This document shows positions 41,763 through 49,822 of a stretch of DNA of 64,000 bases, one piece after another (positions within the stretch are counted from its first letter, which is position 1; every line of letters begins with the position of its first letter). Under the pieces are notes generated by a model. That model made no database searches. It was not told the DNA's origin and saw nothing but the letters and a program-made list of their open reading frames with translations. The DNA is from Bog-756 sp963769905 (GTDB lineage: Bacteria > Actinomycetota > Acidimicrobiia > Acidimicrobiales > RAAP-2), in NCBI GenBank assembly GCA_963769905.1, contig CAVYNG010000001.1, positions 1 to 64,000 of the forward strand. The letters run 5' to 3'. The position numbers were made by a program, and so were the translations under genes.

Positions 41763-42366
41763 TTCCGACGGACCGTCGCCGAGGAGCTGCAGCAGTCGCT
41801 CCTTCCGAACGTTCTCCCGATCCCTCGAGTGTTCGAGGTCGTGGCGCGCTATCTACCGGGAGCGGTCGGGGTCGACGTCGGCGGAGATTGGTACAACGTT
41901 CGACCGACGATCAGCTCTTCTTTGCAGTCGGTGACGTCGCCGGGCGTGGCATTCGAGCGGCGGCGTTGATGGCCTCCCATCGGTGCGCTATCAACGCGTA
42001 CGTCGCGGAAGACACGGATCCCGGAGGAGTCCTTTCCCGCCTGTCCCGGCTGATCGGGGTGAGCACCGAAGGCGCATTCGCCACCGTCTTGTGCGGACTC
42101 TTCGACGACCGAACTCGAATACTAACCATGGCCAGTGCGGGCCATCCGCCCGCCGTCCGCGTGAAGTGGAGATCATCGAAGTCGAGCCCGGACCCCCGAT
42201 CGGTCTCGGCGTCGCCGACTTTCCGACCGTCTGCGTTCCCATCGCGCTCGGCACGACGGTGCTCGCCTACACGGACGGTTTGATCGAACGCCGCCGCGAA
42301 CCGATCGACAATTCCGTCGAACGACTTCGCGTGGCCGTACGGATCTGCCAACTCGTGTCGAACTAG
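41724..42366 (+). pseudogene. SpoIIE-type PP2C phosphatase remnant, two frameshifts
   Basis: Three frames in succession spell a PPM/SpoIIE serine phosphatase domain. They are VAEELQQSLLPNVLPIPRVF with VGGDWYNVRP; then, after about 41907, DDQLFFAVGDVAGRGIRAAA and LSRLIGVSTEGAFATVLCGL with SAGHPPAVRV; then, after about 42163, EVEIIEVEPGPPIGLGVADF with TTVLAYTDGLIERR. Each step is explained by one missing base. Metal ligands (GGDWYN, GDVAGRG, YTDGLIERR) are all present. An upstream sensor domain is missing. These phosphatases dephosphorylate anti-sigma-factor antagonists in stress signalling. The gene is probably decayed, unless the bases are sequence errors. Confidence 0.75.
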
Positions 42367-42464
42367 GGTTTCGCGTCACTCGTGGCACCATTCGGCCTGG
42401 TGATCGAGGTCGACAGACTTGAAACCGTTGAGAAGCTGCTGAGCGACTTGGTGATCCCGACGGA

Positions 42465-42680
42465 TCACCTCGATCGAAGGACGAGGCGAACCCGACACTC
42501 CCACTCCTCACCGCACCGGTTGCACCTGGCCACTACTGCTTGGCGGTGACCTTCCTCCTCGACCGACAACTGGCGCGGCTCGACGCCGCCGCACTGTGGA
42601 CACCGCACACCGAAGGCAGAGTCCTCGACGGCTGTTGTCTCGGGGCTATGCAGCACCCGCGGAATGGGACTGTTGGTCAT
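42465..42680 (-). CDS. Small zinc-ribbon protein
   Basis: Encodes 71 residues. Two CxxC knuckles, VRCPQCGGVEP (about 26-29) and ARCNRCGEEWECRVRL (about 53-56), indicate a zinc ribbon that could bind nucleic acid or a protein partner. The N-terminal 20 residues are flexible. The first 35 bases overlap the 3' end of the YtxH-like gene upstream, so either the coupling is tight or a later GTG (about 42656) is used. No named family is recognised. Confidence 0.6.
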   Translation of the reverse strand: MTNSPIPRVLHSPETTAVEDSAFGVRCPQCGGVEPRQLSVEEEGHRQAVVARCNRCGEEWECRVRLVLRSR

Positions 42681-42897
42681 CGCTCTTGGACGGATTCAAC
42701 TTGGACTGCACCTTGCTGCTCAGCTCGCCGGTGCGCTGGTTCACCTCGTCCTGGACCGACTCGACAACCCCTTGGACCTCCGGCCTCCGTCGCATGCCGG
42801 AGAGAGTTCTCTGCAGGTGTTCGTAGGGCTCTCGGCCAGCTCGCGAGCCAAGGATGAAGCCGACGACTCCGGCCAGAAGGATCATGAGTTTTCGCAT
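42646..42897 (-). CDS. YtxH-like membrane-anchored small protein
   Basis: Encodes 83 residues from ATG 42897; a GTG at 42903 would add MS. A single N-terminal helix (RKLMILLAGVVGFILGSRAG) with the GxxxGxRAG ending of YtxH-type proteins is followed by REPYEHLQRTL and a long amphipathic helix (VQGVVESVQDEVNQRTGELS). General-stress-related YtxH proteins are membrane-anchored with a helical cytoplasmic part; the function is not established. It overlaps the zinc-ribbon gene downstream. Confidence 0.68.
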   Translation of the reverse strand: MRKLMILLAGVVGFILGSRAGREPYEHLQRTLSGMRRRPEVQGVVESVQDEVNQRTGELSSKVQSKLNPSKSDDQQSHSAGAA

Positions 42898-43020
42898 GCT
42901 CACGCGGTACCCAATCGGTGCTGCCCCTAACCCGTCAGGAGCCGAACTCTCCCAACCGAGCGACGACGATCGGACCGGAAGAGGTGATCGGAAGGGACGG
43001 TGCCCGGGAGGATCGACCCC

Positions 43021-44109
43021 TCAGGACACGTTGAACCGGAACTCGACCACGTCCCCGTCGCGCATCAGGTACTCCTTGCCCTCGACCCGCGCCTTGCCGG
43101 CGGCCCGCACCGCGGCGATCGAGCCGGCAGCAACGAGATCGTCGTAGCCGACGACCTCCGCCTTGATGAAGCCTCGTTCGAAGTCGGTGTGGATCGCCCC
43201 CGCCGCCTCGGGTGCGGTCGCCCCCGCCCGGATCGTCCAGGCGCGTGCCTCCTTCGGGCCCGCGGTGAGGAAGGTCTGGAGCCCCAGCGCGCCGAACCCC
43301 ATCCGGACGAGCTGCACCAGCCCCGACTCGTCCTGCCCGTAACCGGCGAGCAGTTCGGCGGCATCGACCGGATCGAGGCTGGCGACCTCGGCCTCGATCT
43401 GCGCAGAGAGCACGACCGACCCGGCCGGCGCGACCAGGGCGGCGAGCTCCTGCGCCAAGGAACCGTCGCCGAGCGCGCCCTCGTCGATGTTGAAGACGTA
43501 GAGGAAGGGCTTTGCACTGAGCAGGTGGAGGTCGGCGAGCAGCGCGAGGTCGATCTCCTCTGCCGCGGCCGCCGCCGCGATGGTCTGCCCGGAGTCGAGG
43601 ATGACTCGGGCCTCCTCGGCGGCGCGCAGGGCGGGTTGGAGTGCGGGCTGTTTGCGGACCTCCTTGGCCAGCTTCTCGAGACGGTTGTCGACGGTCTGGA
43701 GATCGGCGAGAACGAGCTCGGTGTTGACCGTCTCGATGTCGTCGGCCGGCGAGACTCGGCCCTCCACGTGGATCACGTCGGAATCGTCGAAGACGCGGAC
43801 CACCTGGCAGATCGCGTCGCTCTCGCGGATGGCGGCGAGGAACTTGTTGCCGAGGCCCTCACCCTCCGAGGCCCCTTTGACGATGCCGGCGATGTCGACG
43901 AAGGTCACCGTCGCGGGCACGATCTCCTTCGAGTCGAAGAGCTCGGCCAGCCGTTCGAGCCGCGGATCGGGGACCGCGACCACCCCGATGTTGGCGTCGA
44001 TGGTCGCGAACGGGTAGTTGGCCGCCAGCACCTCGTTGCGAGTCAACGCGTTGAAGAGCGTCGACTTGCCGACGTTCGGTAGGCCGACGATGCCGATGGT
44101 GAGCCCCAT
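43021..44109 (-). CDS. ychF: Redox-regulated ATPase YchF
   Basis: Encodes 362 residues. Obg-related P-loop ATPase: Walker A GIVGLPNVGKSTLFNALT (about 7-23), switch II VDIAGIVKGASEGEGLGNKF, NIDE in place of NKxD in the G4 position (LYVFNIDEGAL), which accounts for ATP rather than GTP preference in YchF. C-terminal TGS-type domain with RAWTIRAGATAPEAAGAIHT, DFERGFIKAEVVGYDDLV and DVVEFRFNVS. It binds ribosomes and modulates translation and oxidative-stress responses. It is the downstream neighbour of the EthD-domain gene (9 bp gap), so they share a unit. Confidence 0.97.
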   Translation of the reverse strand: MGLTIGIVGLPNVGKSTLFNALTRNEVLAANYPFATIDANIGVVAVPDPRLERLAELFDSKEIVPATVTFVDIAGIVKGASEGEGLGNKFLAAIRESDAICQVVRVFDDSDVIHVEGRVSPADDIETVNTELVLADLQTVDNRLEKLAKEVRKQPALQPALRAAEEARVILDSGQTIAAAAAAEEIDLALLADLHLLSAKPFLYVFNIDEGALGDGSLAQELAALVAPAGSVVLSAQIEAEVASLDPVDAAELLAGYGQDESGLVQLVRMGFGALGLQTFLTAGPKEARAWTIRAGATAPEAAGAIHTDFERGFIKAEVVGYDDLVAAGSIAAVRAAGKARVEGKEYLMRDGDVVEFRFNVS

Positions 44110-44118
44110 GGTCGGTGC

Positions 44119-44850
44119 TCAGCCCACCGATCTGAGCAGGTACTCGCTCATCGTCGAGCTCCGCAGCCGGGCGAGGTCGAGGCAGGCGGTCACGCTCTCC
44201 ATCATGCGGGAGACGTTGCCGTCGAGCTCGTCAGGGGTGCGGGCACGGAAGAAGAGCATCGGATCCGCGACGTGCCGGACCGACGGCCATGCCTCGTCGA
44301 CGATCCCGTCGATCGCCGGCGCCCCCGGCGTCAGCGGCCGGACCACCTCGTTGCGCACGTAGCGGGTGCGCGGCTGGAGCTCGGCGGAGACCGGCGACTG
44401 TGTCCCGTGCCAGCGCTCGATCCACTCGCTCCGCTCGAGCTCGTCCGGGCGGTGGATGAGCGCGACGGTGAGCACGCCCGGCGAGCGTCGGCCGTCCTCC
44501 CAGTCCCGCGGTTTTGCGTGGGGCGTCGTGCCGTAGTCGTCGTAGAGCGACTCGACGACCAGGTACCCGCAGGAACGGTGTCCGAGCTCACCGATCGCGG
44601 CCTCCACCGCTTCGCGCCGCTCGTAACAGTCGAGCCACACCGCGATCTCGGCCACGTGGGGCTCCTCTCCCGGCGGTGGGGGCGCGGGCGAGGGCGCGTC
44701 GGCCGCCTCGGAGTCATGGACGTTGACGCTGAGCCCGCGCACGCCGGCCTGGTCGAGACGCGTGGCGGTCTCCCCGAGCAGCCGCTCGCGCAACGCGTCG
44801 CCCTCTTCTGGTGTTCCCGCGCCCCACAGCAGATAGATCAGCTTCTCCAT
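44119..44850 (-). CDS. EthD-domain protein
   Basis: Encodes 243 residues. Two ferredoxin-like repeats are suggested: EKLIYLLWGAGTPEEGDALR with LGETATRLDQAGVRGLSVNV, and TVALIHRPDELERSEWIERW with GTQSPVSAELQPRTRYVRNE. The second has the EthD-like HxxDL and RYVRNEVV pattern. The C-terminal VRHVADPMLFFRARTPDELD segment follows the same type. EthD proteins assist some cytochrome P450 systems or act as small dimeric enzymes. Functional assignment is only by fold. Start has no strong ribosome site. Confidence 0.72.
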   Translation of the reverse strand: MEKLIYLLWGAGTPEEGDALRERLLGETATRLDQAGVRGLSVNVHDSEAADAPSPAPPPPGEEPHVAEIAVWLDCYERREAVEAAIGELGHRSCGYLVVESLYDDYGTTPHAKPRDWEDGRRSPGVLTVALIHRPDELERSEWIERWHGTQSPVSAELQPRTRYVRNEVVRPLTPGAPAIDGIVDEAWPSVRHVADPMLFFRARTPDELDGNVSRMMESVTACLDLARLRSSTMSEYLLRSVG

Positions 44851-44868
44851 CGCAGGACCCGGTCCGGA

Positions 44869-45381
44869 TCAGCGCGCAGGCGGGGTGGGGACCCGGCAGG
44901 CGCCGTCGATGTCGAACACCTGGTTGAATCGCCCGAGGGCCAGCCACGAGGCGACGCAGAGGCCGAGGTCGACCAGCTCTTCGTCCGAGAAGGCGGCGTG
45001 CAGTTGCTTCCAGAAGGCGTCGTCCATGCCCAGATGGTCCTCGGCGTAGCGCTCGGCGAATTCAGCCGCGAGGCGCTCCCGTTCGCTGAGGGCGTCGAAG
45101 TTGCGCGCCTCGCCGACTTCTGCGTAGAACGACTCGGGGATCTCGCCGGGGTCGCTCGCCCGACCGGGCACGTCGCGGGCGGTACGCCAGCTCGCGCAGA
45201 TCGCGCACCGGTTGATGCGGGCGATGGTGATGCGAGCGGCTTCGAACTCACGGAGCGAGAGGGCCGAGCGCTCGTAGACCGCACTGCTGTACGCGCTGGC
45301 GGCCGCGGTCAGGGGCGGCGCGAGCTCGGTCCAGACGTAGACCAGAGGGTCGCGATCAGCGGGGACGGCGATCCGGGGCAC
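44869..45381 (-). CDS. Carboxymuconolactone decarboxylase/AhpD-like protein
   Basis: Encodes 170 residues. Contains the CMD signature with a redox CxxC: ARITIARINRCAICASWRTA (Cys about 59 and 62) within a helical bundle, and LRFNQVF-like LALGRFNQVFDID at the end. With CxxC and adjacent His/Glu positions (AEFAERYAEDHLGMDD) it probably works as an AhpD-type alkylhydroperoxidase or thiol peroxidase-associated protein. Located 18 bp upstream of the EthD gene on the same strand. Confidence 0.82.
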   Translation of the reverse strand: MPRIAVPADRDPLVYVWTELAPPLTAAASAYSSAVYERSALSLREFEAARITIARINRCAICASWRTARDVPGRASDPGEIPESFYAEVGEARNFDALSERERLAAEFAERYAEDHLGMDDAFWKQLHAAFSDEELVDLGLCVASWLALGRFNQVFDIDGACRVPTPPAR

Positions 45382-45432
45382 GGCTCCTCCGACCGTGAGC
45401 AGCGACCTCGCCCGACCCGGTCGCGCCCGGCG

Positions 45433-45762
45433 TCACAGGGCGGCGACGGCGGGGACCCTGCGGATGACCCGGGCCGCGAGGCCGGTCACGTACGCGATCC
45501 AGCCCCGGTCGCCCATCAGCCAGAGCCAAAGCTCGCGCCGGAAGGCGACCACCGTGTCGATGAACTCCTCGCGACTGAAACCTTGCGGCTCGAGCGCGGG
45601 CTGCCAGTGCCGCCAGAGCCAGAGCCCGATGCAGATGTCGTCGCTGAACCCGTCGCGCCAGTTCCCGCCCGCGAGCAAGGTGACGCGAAGTTCCTCTTTC
45701 AACTCGACCGGCTCCTCGGGTAGTTCCAGGCGAGGACTTCCTTCTACCTCGAAGACCGTCAT
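45433..45762 (-). CDS. Hypothetical protein, 109 residues
   Basis: From the ATG at 45762 it reads TVFEVEGSPRLELPEEPVEL, then a region with many aromatic residues (NWRDGFSDDICIGLWLWRHW, FRRELWLWLMGDRGWIAYVT) and a basic C-terminus. The amphipathic aromatic helices may attach to a membrane surface. Upstream in-frame Met at 45843 would add 27 residues without clear support. Not recognised; no motif. It separates the CMD-like gene from the sulfate-assimilation unit. Confidence 0.55.
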   Translation of the reverse strand: MTVFEVEGSPRLELPEEPVELKEELRVTLLAGGNWRDGFSDDICIGLWLWRHWQPALEPQGFSREEFIDTVVAFRRELWLWLMGDRGWIAYVTGLAARVIRRVPAVAAL

Positions 45763-45839
45763 GGTCGCGACTCTACCCAGCGCCGGGTCGCTCTGCGGTC
45801 GGTACGCGTGCCCTCGTTGCACCGGTTTCGACGTCAGGG

Positions 45840-47114
45840 TCAATGGTGGCGCACGACGGGCGCCCGGTCGGTGCCCTCGTAGGCAGCGAGGTGCTCCGCG
45901 TAGTCGATGAACAGGGGAGCTTCCGGATCAAACGTTCGATGGAGAGTGTCGACCGCGATCCTCTTGTCCATTGTGTCCAGCTTCACGAGCGCCTCGGGAT
46001 TGTCGATCTCACGGAAGTCGAGCCGGCCGCGCGCGTTGTCGAGAGCCCTCCGGCCGCGTTCGGTGCGCACCAGCACGCTGCTCCACCCGTCCATCGACCC
46101 CACGCTGCCGACGGACAGATCGGCACTGCGCCCGAGGAAGTCGGCGCACTCGTCGCACCCTTTCAGGGCGGCCCCGTGGAAGTTCTTGATCGGCTCGTCG
46201 ACCGCGAGCTCGCCGTCGCGGTACTCGACGATCATCCGGCCGCGGATGACGTCGACCTTGCTGACCCGCTCGATGTCGACCTCGCGATCCTCCTTGAGAA
46301 GCTGGAGCATCAGTCCGCGGTAATCGAAGCTCTTCGTGCAGAGGAGCGCGATGGTCAGTACGACCGAGTCGACACGGTGCGCGCCGGTCGGCCAACGCCT
46401 GGCCTGCATCGCCCGGATGCCCTGGATCTCGCAAGGCGTGCCGACCACCGCGATGCGCGGCTTGTCCGGCAGGTCGTACTTCGAGAGGTCGAGCTCGGCG
46501 AGCGCCATGGTCTGGTTGTAGTAGCTGCCCGCGGCCTCGTTGATCTCCTTCGCCGTCGTCGCGAGATGTGCTACCCCCCGCCACGGCTCGTCGGGGTCGT
46601 CGCTCGGCCGGGTCACGACCGCGCCGTCGATCTCACCCGCGGCGAGCGCCGCGACGAGCAGAGCACTCACCAGTCCCCCGTCCTGCGCGTCCTCGGGCCT
46701 GGCGCCCGCGCGGACCGAGAAGGAGTCGAGCACGGCACCGAGTCCGTCCCCGGGAGGACCGCCGGTGATCTTCCAGTAGGTGTCCGACGCGTCGGCCCGC
46801 TCGACCTCACCGGGGGGCGGGTCGCCCGCCGAGGCGGGCGCCGTAGTCGACGGCGGCCAGAGCGCCTCGTAGCGGAGACCGCCCCTCGGGCAGAAGTCCC
46901 AGCACAGCGAGCACCCGGTGCACATCTTCACCAACTCGGGGAGCTGGGTGTCCTCGTCGATGCCGATCGAGTTGGAGGGGCAGACCGCCACGCAGGTGCC
47001 GCACTGGATGCAACGGTCGGCTTCGATCACGCCGGCCTCGAGCTCCCAGAACCAGGTCTTGCCCGGCGGCTCCTCGATGCCGTTCATCGTCTCGCGCAGC
47101 CACGAGCCCTTCAT
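45840..47114 (-). CDS. FrhB-like coenzyme F420 oxidoreductase, 2[4Fe-4S]
   Basis: Encodes 424 residues from ATG 47114. Two four-Cys ferredoxin motifs open the protein: CIQCGTCVAVCP (Cys35, 38, 41, 45) and CTGCSLCWDFCP (Cys65, 68, 71, 75). The FrhB/FdhB N- and C-terminal domains follow: DGGLVSALLVAALAAGEIDG, KPRIAVVGTPCEIQGIRAMQ, CTKSFDYRGLMLQLLKE and GCDECADFLGRSADLSVGSV. FrhB-type proteins bind FAD and oxidise F420H2, passing electrons to iron-sulfur clusters. The start overlaps the sulfite/nitrite reductase stop by one base (TGATG), so it most likely feeds that enzyme with electrons from F420H2, as the N-terminal half of methanogen Fsr does. Confidence 0.85.
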   Translation of the reverse strand: MKGSWLRETMNGIEEPPGKTWFWELEAGVIEADRCIQCGTCVAVCPSNSIGIDEDTQLPELVKMCTGCSLCWDFCPRGGLRYEALWPPSTTAPASAGDPPPGEVERADASDTYWKITGGPPGDGLGAVLDSFSVRAGARPEDAQDGGLVSALLVAALAAGEIDGAVVTRPSDDPDEPWRGVAHLATTAKEINEAAGSYYNQTMALAELDLSKYDLPDKPRIAVVGTPCEIQGIRAMQARRWPTGAHRVDSVVLTIALLCTKSFDYRGLMLQLLKEDREVDIERVSKVDVIRGRMIVEYRDGELAVDEPIKNFHGAALKGCDECADFLGRSADLSVGSVGSMDGWSSVLVRTERGRRALDNARGRLDFREIDNPEALVKLDTMDKRIAVDTLHRTFDPEAPLFIDYAEHLAAYEGTDRAPVVRHH

Positions 47115-48850
47115 CACGCACGCTCCCCGGCGAGGGTCTCGCGCAGATCGTCGTTGGGCACTCGGCGCGCCCAATTGTGGAAGGTCTCGTCCTCGCGCCG
47201 CTCCGACTGGTAGCGGCGGACGACCCGAACCAGCGCGTCGGGGACGTCGTTGACCGGACGGGCGTGCTCGACCCAGTCGATGAACGCGGCGTCCGAGCCG
47301 AGTGAGCCGCCCATGCCGATGTCGACCGCCTCGGAGAGGTGCTGGCCCACATGGGCGACCTCGCCGCGGAAGCCGATGTCGGCGATCTGGGGTTGCGCGC
47401 AGCTCGCCGGGCACCCCGAGAAGTGCATCCGCACCACGCCGGCGTCCTCGCGCGGCCCGGGCGAGGGCGGAGTACCGACCGGCTCGCCGGCCAGCTGCTC
47501 GTCGAGGAAACGCGCCCATTTGACCGCACGCTCCTTGGTCTCGACGATGGCGAAACGGCAGAACTCGGAGCCGGTGCAGGCGACGACACCCCGGGTGAAT
47601 GGCCCCGGGAATGGCGAGTACTTGGCGAACAGCTCCTCGCGGAGCATGTCGTCGACCCGGTCGGTCGGCACGCCGGTGAAGACGAGGTTCTGGTCGTTTG
47701 CGATCCGCGCGGTCCCGTCCCCGTAGGTCTCGGCGATCCTCGCCGCCTCGACCATGTCGATGCCGTTCATCCGGCCTACCGGGACCGAGCAGCCCACGTA
47801 GGAGAGTCCCTCCTGCTTTTGGGGATGCACGCCCACGTGGTCGCCCCGGTAGCGGCGGGTGAGCTCCTCGCCGGCCGGGACGAGGTCGAACCGGGCCCGC
47901 TTCGCCAGCTCGTCGCGGAAGCCCTCGGAACCGAGCTCCTCCACCAGATAACGCATGCGGGCCTGCCCACGGTTCTCGCGGTTGCCGAGCTCGCCGAAGA
48001 GCTGGGCGATGGCGCGGGTCGCCTCGACAGCTTGGTCCACGGACACGAACACGTCGAGGTCGGAAGCCATGCGCTCCCCGTCGGAGAGCCCACCGCCGAC
48101 CAGCAGGTTGAACCCCAGGCTGCCGTCGGCTCCACGGGCGGGCCAGAGGCCGATGTCGTTGATCTCCGCCTGCGCGCAGTCTTCGACGCAGCCGGTCACC
48201 GACATCTTGAACTTGCGCGGCATGTTGGCGTACTCGCGGTTGCCGGTGAAGAAGGCCGAGATCGCCCGCGCCACCGGGAGGCCGTCGAAGGCCTCGTTCG
48301 CGTCGACACCGGACACCGGGCAGCTCACCACGTTGCGTGCGCCGTCACCACAAGCTTGCATCGTCGTGAGGCCGACCGCTGCGAGCCGCCGCCAGATCCG
48401 CGGGATGTCCTCGATCTGGATCCAGTGGATCTGCACCGACTGGCGCGTGGTCAGATCCGCGAAGCGGGAGCCGAAGACGCGGCTCTCGGTGCCGTCAGGT
48501 CCCTCGCCGAAGGCATCCGCCACCACGCCGATCTCGCGAAGCTGGGCTGCGGTCAGGTGGCCACCGGGGACCTTGATCCGCATCATGAAAGCGTTCCCGC
48601 CCTGCAACTGCGGATAGATGCCGGCCCATTTCATGCGCTCGGTCTCGCCGGGAATCGATTTGATCCCACCCGGGCCGTTCTTCGAGTAGTCGTCGATGAT
48701 CGCATCGATGATCTCGAGCGGGTGGCGCTCGAGTTTCCACCGCTCGACCTCGTTCAGCTCTCCGGCGGTCCGGTACGGATGGACGAACGGCATCGGGCGG
48801 GAGGTCCCACGGAGGCGGATCCCGTAGAGCTCGTCCTTGTCCTTCGCCAC
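47114..48850 (-). CDS. nirA: Siroheme sulfite/nitrite reductase
   Basis: Encodes 578 residues from the GTG at 48850, one base after the cysH stop. Two duplicated ferrodoxin-like/NirD halves: first with MRIKVPGGHLTAAQLREIGV and ARNVVSCPVSGVDANEAFDG, second with GVPTDRVDDMLREELFAKYS. The siroheme-4Fe4S ligands are VACTGSEFCRFA and SGCPASCAQPQIADIG (C-x5-C and C-x3-C). It reduces sulfite to sulfide or nitrite to ammonia using six electrons. Its operon with cysH and an FrhB-like partner argues for sulfite. The absence of a Shine-Dalgarno indicates reinitiation after cysH. The gene symbol follows mycobacterial usage; sirA would be equally apt. Confidence 0.92.
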   Translation of the reverse strand: MAKDKDELYGIRLRGTSRPMPFVHPYRTAGELNEVERWKLERHPLEIIDAIIDDYSKNGPGGIKSIPGETERMKWAGIYPQLQGGNAFMMRIKVPGGHLTAAQLREIGVVADAFGEGPDGTESRVFGSRFADLTTRQSVQIHWIQIEDIPRIWRRLAAVGLTTMQACGDGARNVVSCPVSGVDANEAFDGLPVARAISAFFTGNREYANMPRKFKMSVTGCVEDCAQAEINDIGLWPARGADGSLGFNLLVGGGLSDGERMASDLDVFVSVDQAVEATRAIAQLFGELGNRENRGQARMRYLVEELGSEGFRDELAKRARFDLVPAGEELTRRYRGDHVGVHPQKQEGLSYVGCSVPVGRMNGIDMVEAARIAETYGDGTARIANDQNLVFTGVPTDRVDDMLREELFAKYSPFPGPFTRGVVACTGSEFCRFAIVETKERAVKWARFLDEQLAGEPVGTPPSPGPREDAGVVRMHFSGCPASCAQPQIADIGFRGEVAHVGQHLSEAVDIGMGGSLGSDAAFIDWVEHARPVNDVPDALVRVVRRYQSERREDETFHNWARRVPNDDLRETLAGERA

Positions 48851-48851
48851 G

Positions 48852-49643
48852 TCAGAGGTGCAACCCGCACTCGACCTTGTCGGAGCCGGACCAGCGACCG
48901 GCGCGCGGGTCCTCGCCGAGGGCAACCGGACGGGTGGTCGGCGCGCAGCCGATGGAGAGGTAGCCCTTCGAGACAAGCGGATGCTCGGGGATGTCGTGCT
49001 CGTGGGCGTAACCGACGACGTCGCTGTCGGTCCACGTGGCGAGCGGGTTGATCTTGACCATTCCCCAGTTCTCGTCGAACGCGACGATGGGAGCATCTGC
49101 CCGGGTCGGGGCGTCCGACCGCTTGAGCCCGGTGATCCAGGCCTCCTTGCCGGCCAACGCGAGCTTGAGCGGCCGGACCTTCCGGAACTCGCAGCATTGA
49201 GCGCTTCCGCACGGCCACTGGTCCGCGCCCTCGACCGGGTGGGTGACCGTGAGGTTCAGGTTGTAGCGGTCGCGGACGGTGTCGACGTACTCGAGTGTCT
49301 CGGGGAAGTGGGAGCCGGTGTCGAGGAACACCACCTCGATCGCCGGGTCGACCCGCACCGCCAGATCGATGATCACTGCATCCTGGAAGGAGCAGGAGAG
49401 CGCGAGCTTCGGACCGAAGCGCTCGGCCGCCCACTCGATGACGGCGCCGGCCGGCGCGCTCTCGAAGGCCGCCGAACGCTCGGCCATCTCCTCGGTCATC
49501 GACGTGCGCTCGGTCTTGTTCGCCACCATGCTTAGGCTCACAGCCTTCTCCGTCCTCTCGGGATCGGCAACGTCTCGCTGCGGTGTTTGCTTCCCGGACG
49601 ATGCGGCCACCCCGTCGGACGGACGGGCGGCCTCGTCGTCCAT
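48852..49643 (-). CDS. cysH: APS/PAPS reductase CysH
   Basis: Encodes 263 residues if the ATG at 49643 is used, which lies 6 bases after TATAGT (leaderless start). The PP-loop-type nucleotide site is ALSCSFQDAVIIDLAVR, followed by VVFLDTGSHFPETLEY. Iron-sulfur/catalytic residues: Cys150-Cys151 (AQCCEFRKVRPL), Cys233 in SIGCAPTTRPV and the catalytic Cys259 in VECGLHL. The usual GCxPC reads GCAPT, so Thr236 replaces the fourth cluster ligand; the codon is ACC and a single sequencing error cannot explain it. It converts APS (or PAPS) to sulfite with thioredoxin. First gene of the sulfate-assimilation unit. Confidence 0.92.
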   Translation of the reverse strand: MDDEAARPSDGVAASSGKQTPQRDVADPERTEKAVSLSMVANKTERTSMTEEMAERSAAFESAPAGAVIEWAAERFGPKLALSCSFQDAVIIDLAVRVDPAIEVVFLDTGSHFPETLEYVDTVRDRYNLNLTVTHPVEGADQWPCGSAQCCEFRKVRPLKLALAGKEAWITGLKRSDAPTRADAPIVAFDENWGMVKINPLATWTDSDVVGYAHEHDIPEHPLVSKGYLSIGCAPTTRPVALGEDPRAGRWSGSDKVECGLHL

Positions 49644-49649
49644 GACTCG

Positions 49650-49680
49650 ACTATATATGACCAAGTAGATCAAGTATTAC
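49650..49680 (-). promoter_or_regulatory. AT-rich promoter of the cysH unit
   Basis: A strikingly AT-rich patch in a GC-rich genome, on the minus strand ending CATATATAGT six bases before the cysH ATG. It contains two direct repeats, ACTTGATCT and ACTTGGTCA, back to back, which could bind a dimeric sulfur regulator. TATAGT is the likely -10, so transcription would begin at or next to the ATG. The direct repeats overlap the -35 position. Confidence 0.5.
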
Positions 49681-49822
49681 AACAATCGCCTGGTCCCGGG
49701 CAAGGGCGGGTCGGCACAGGCAGCAGAATGGTGCGATCGCACCTGTTCGGGGAAGCCCCCACGACGACGAGGCGGGGGGCGGCCCCGGGCCCTGGCCGGT
49801 CCCGCCCCCGGGAGCCCGTGGG

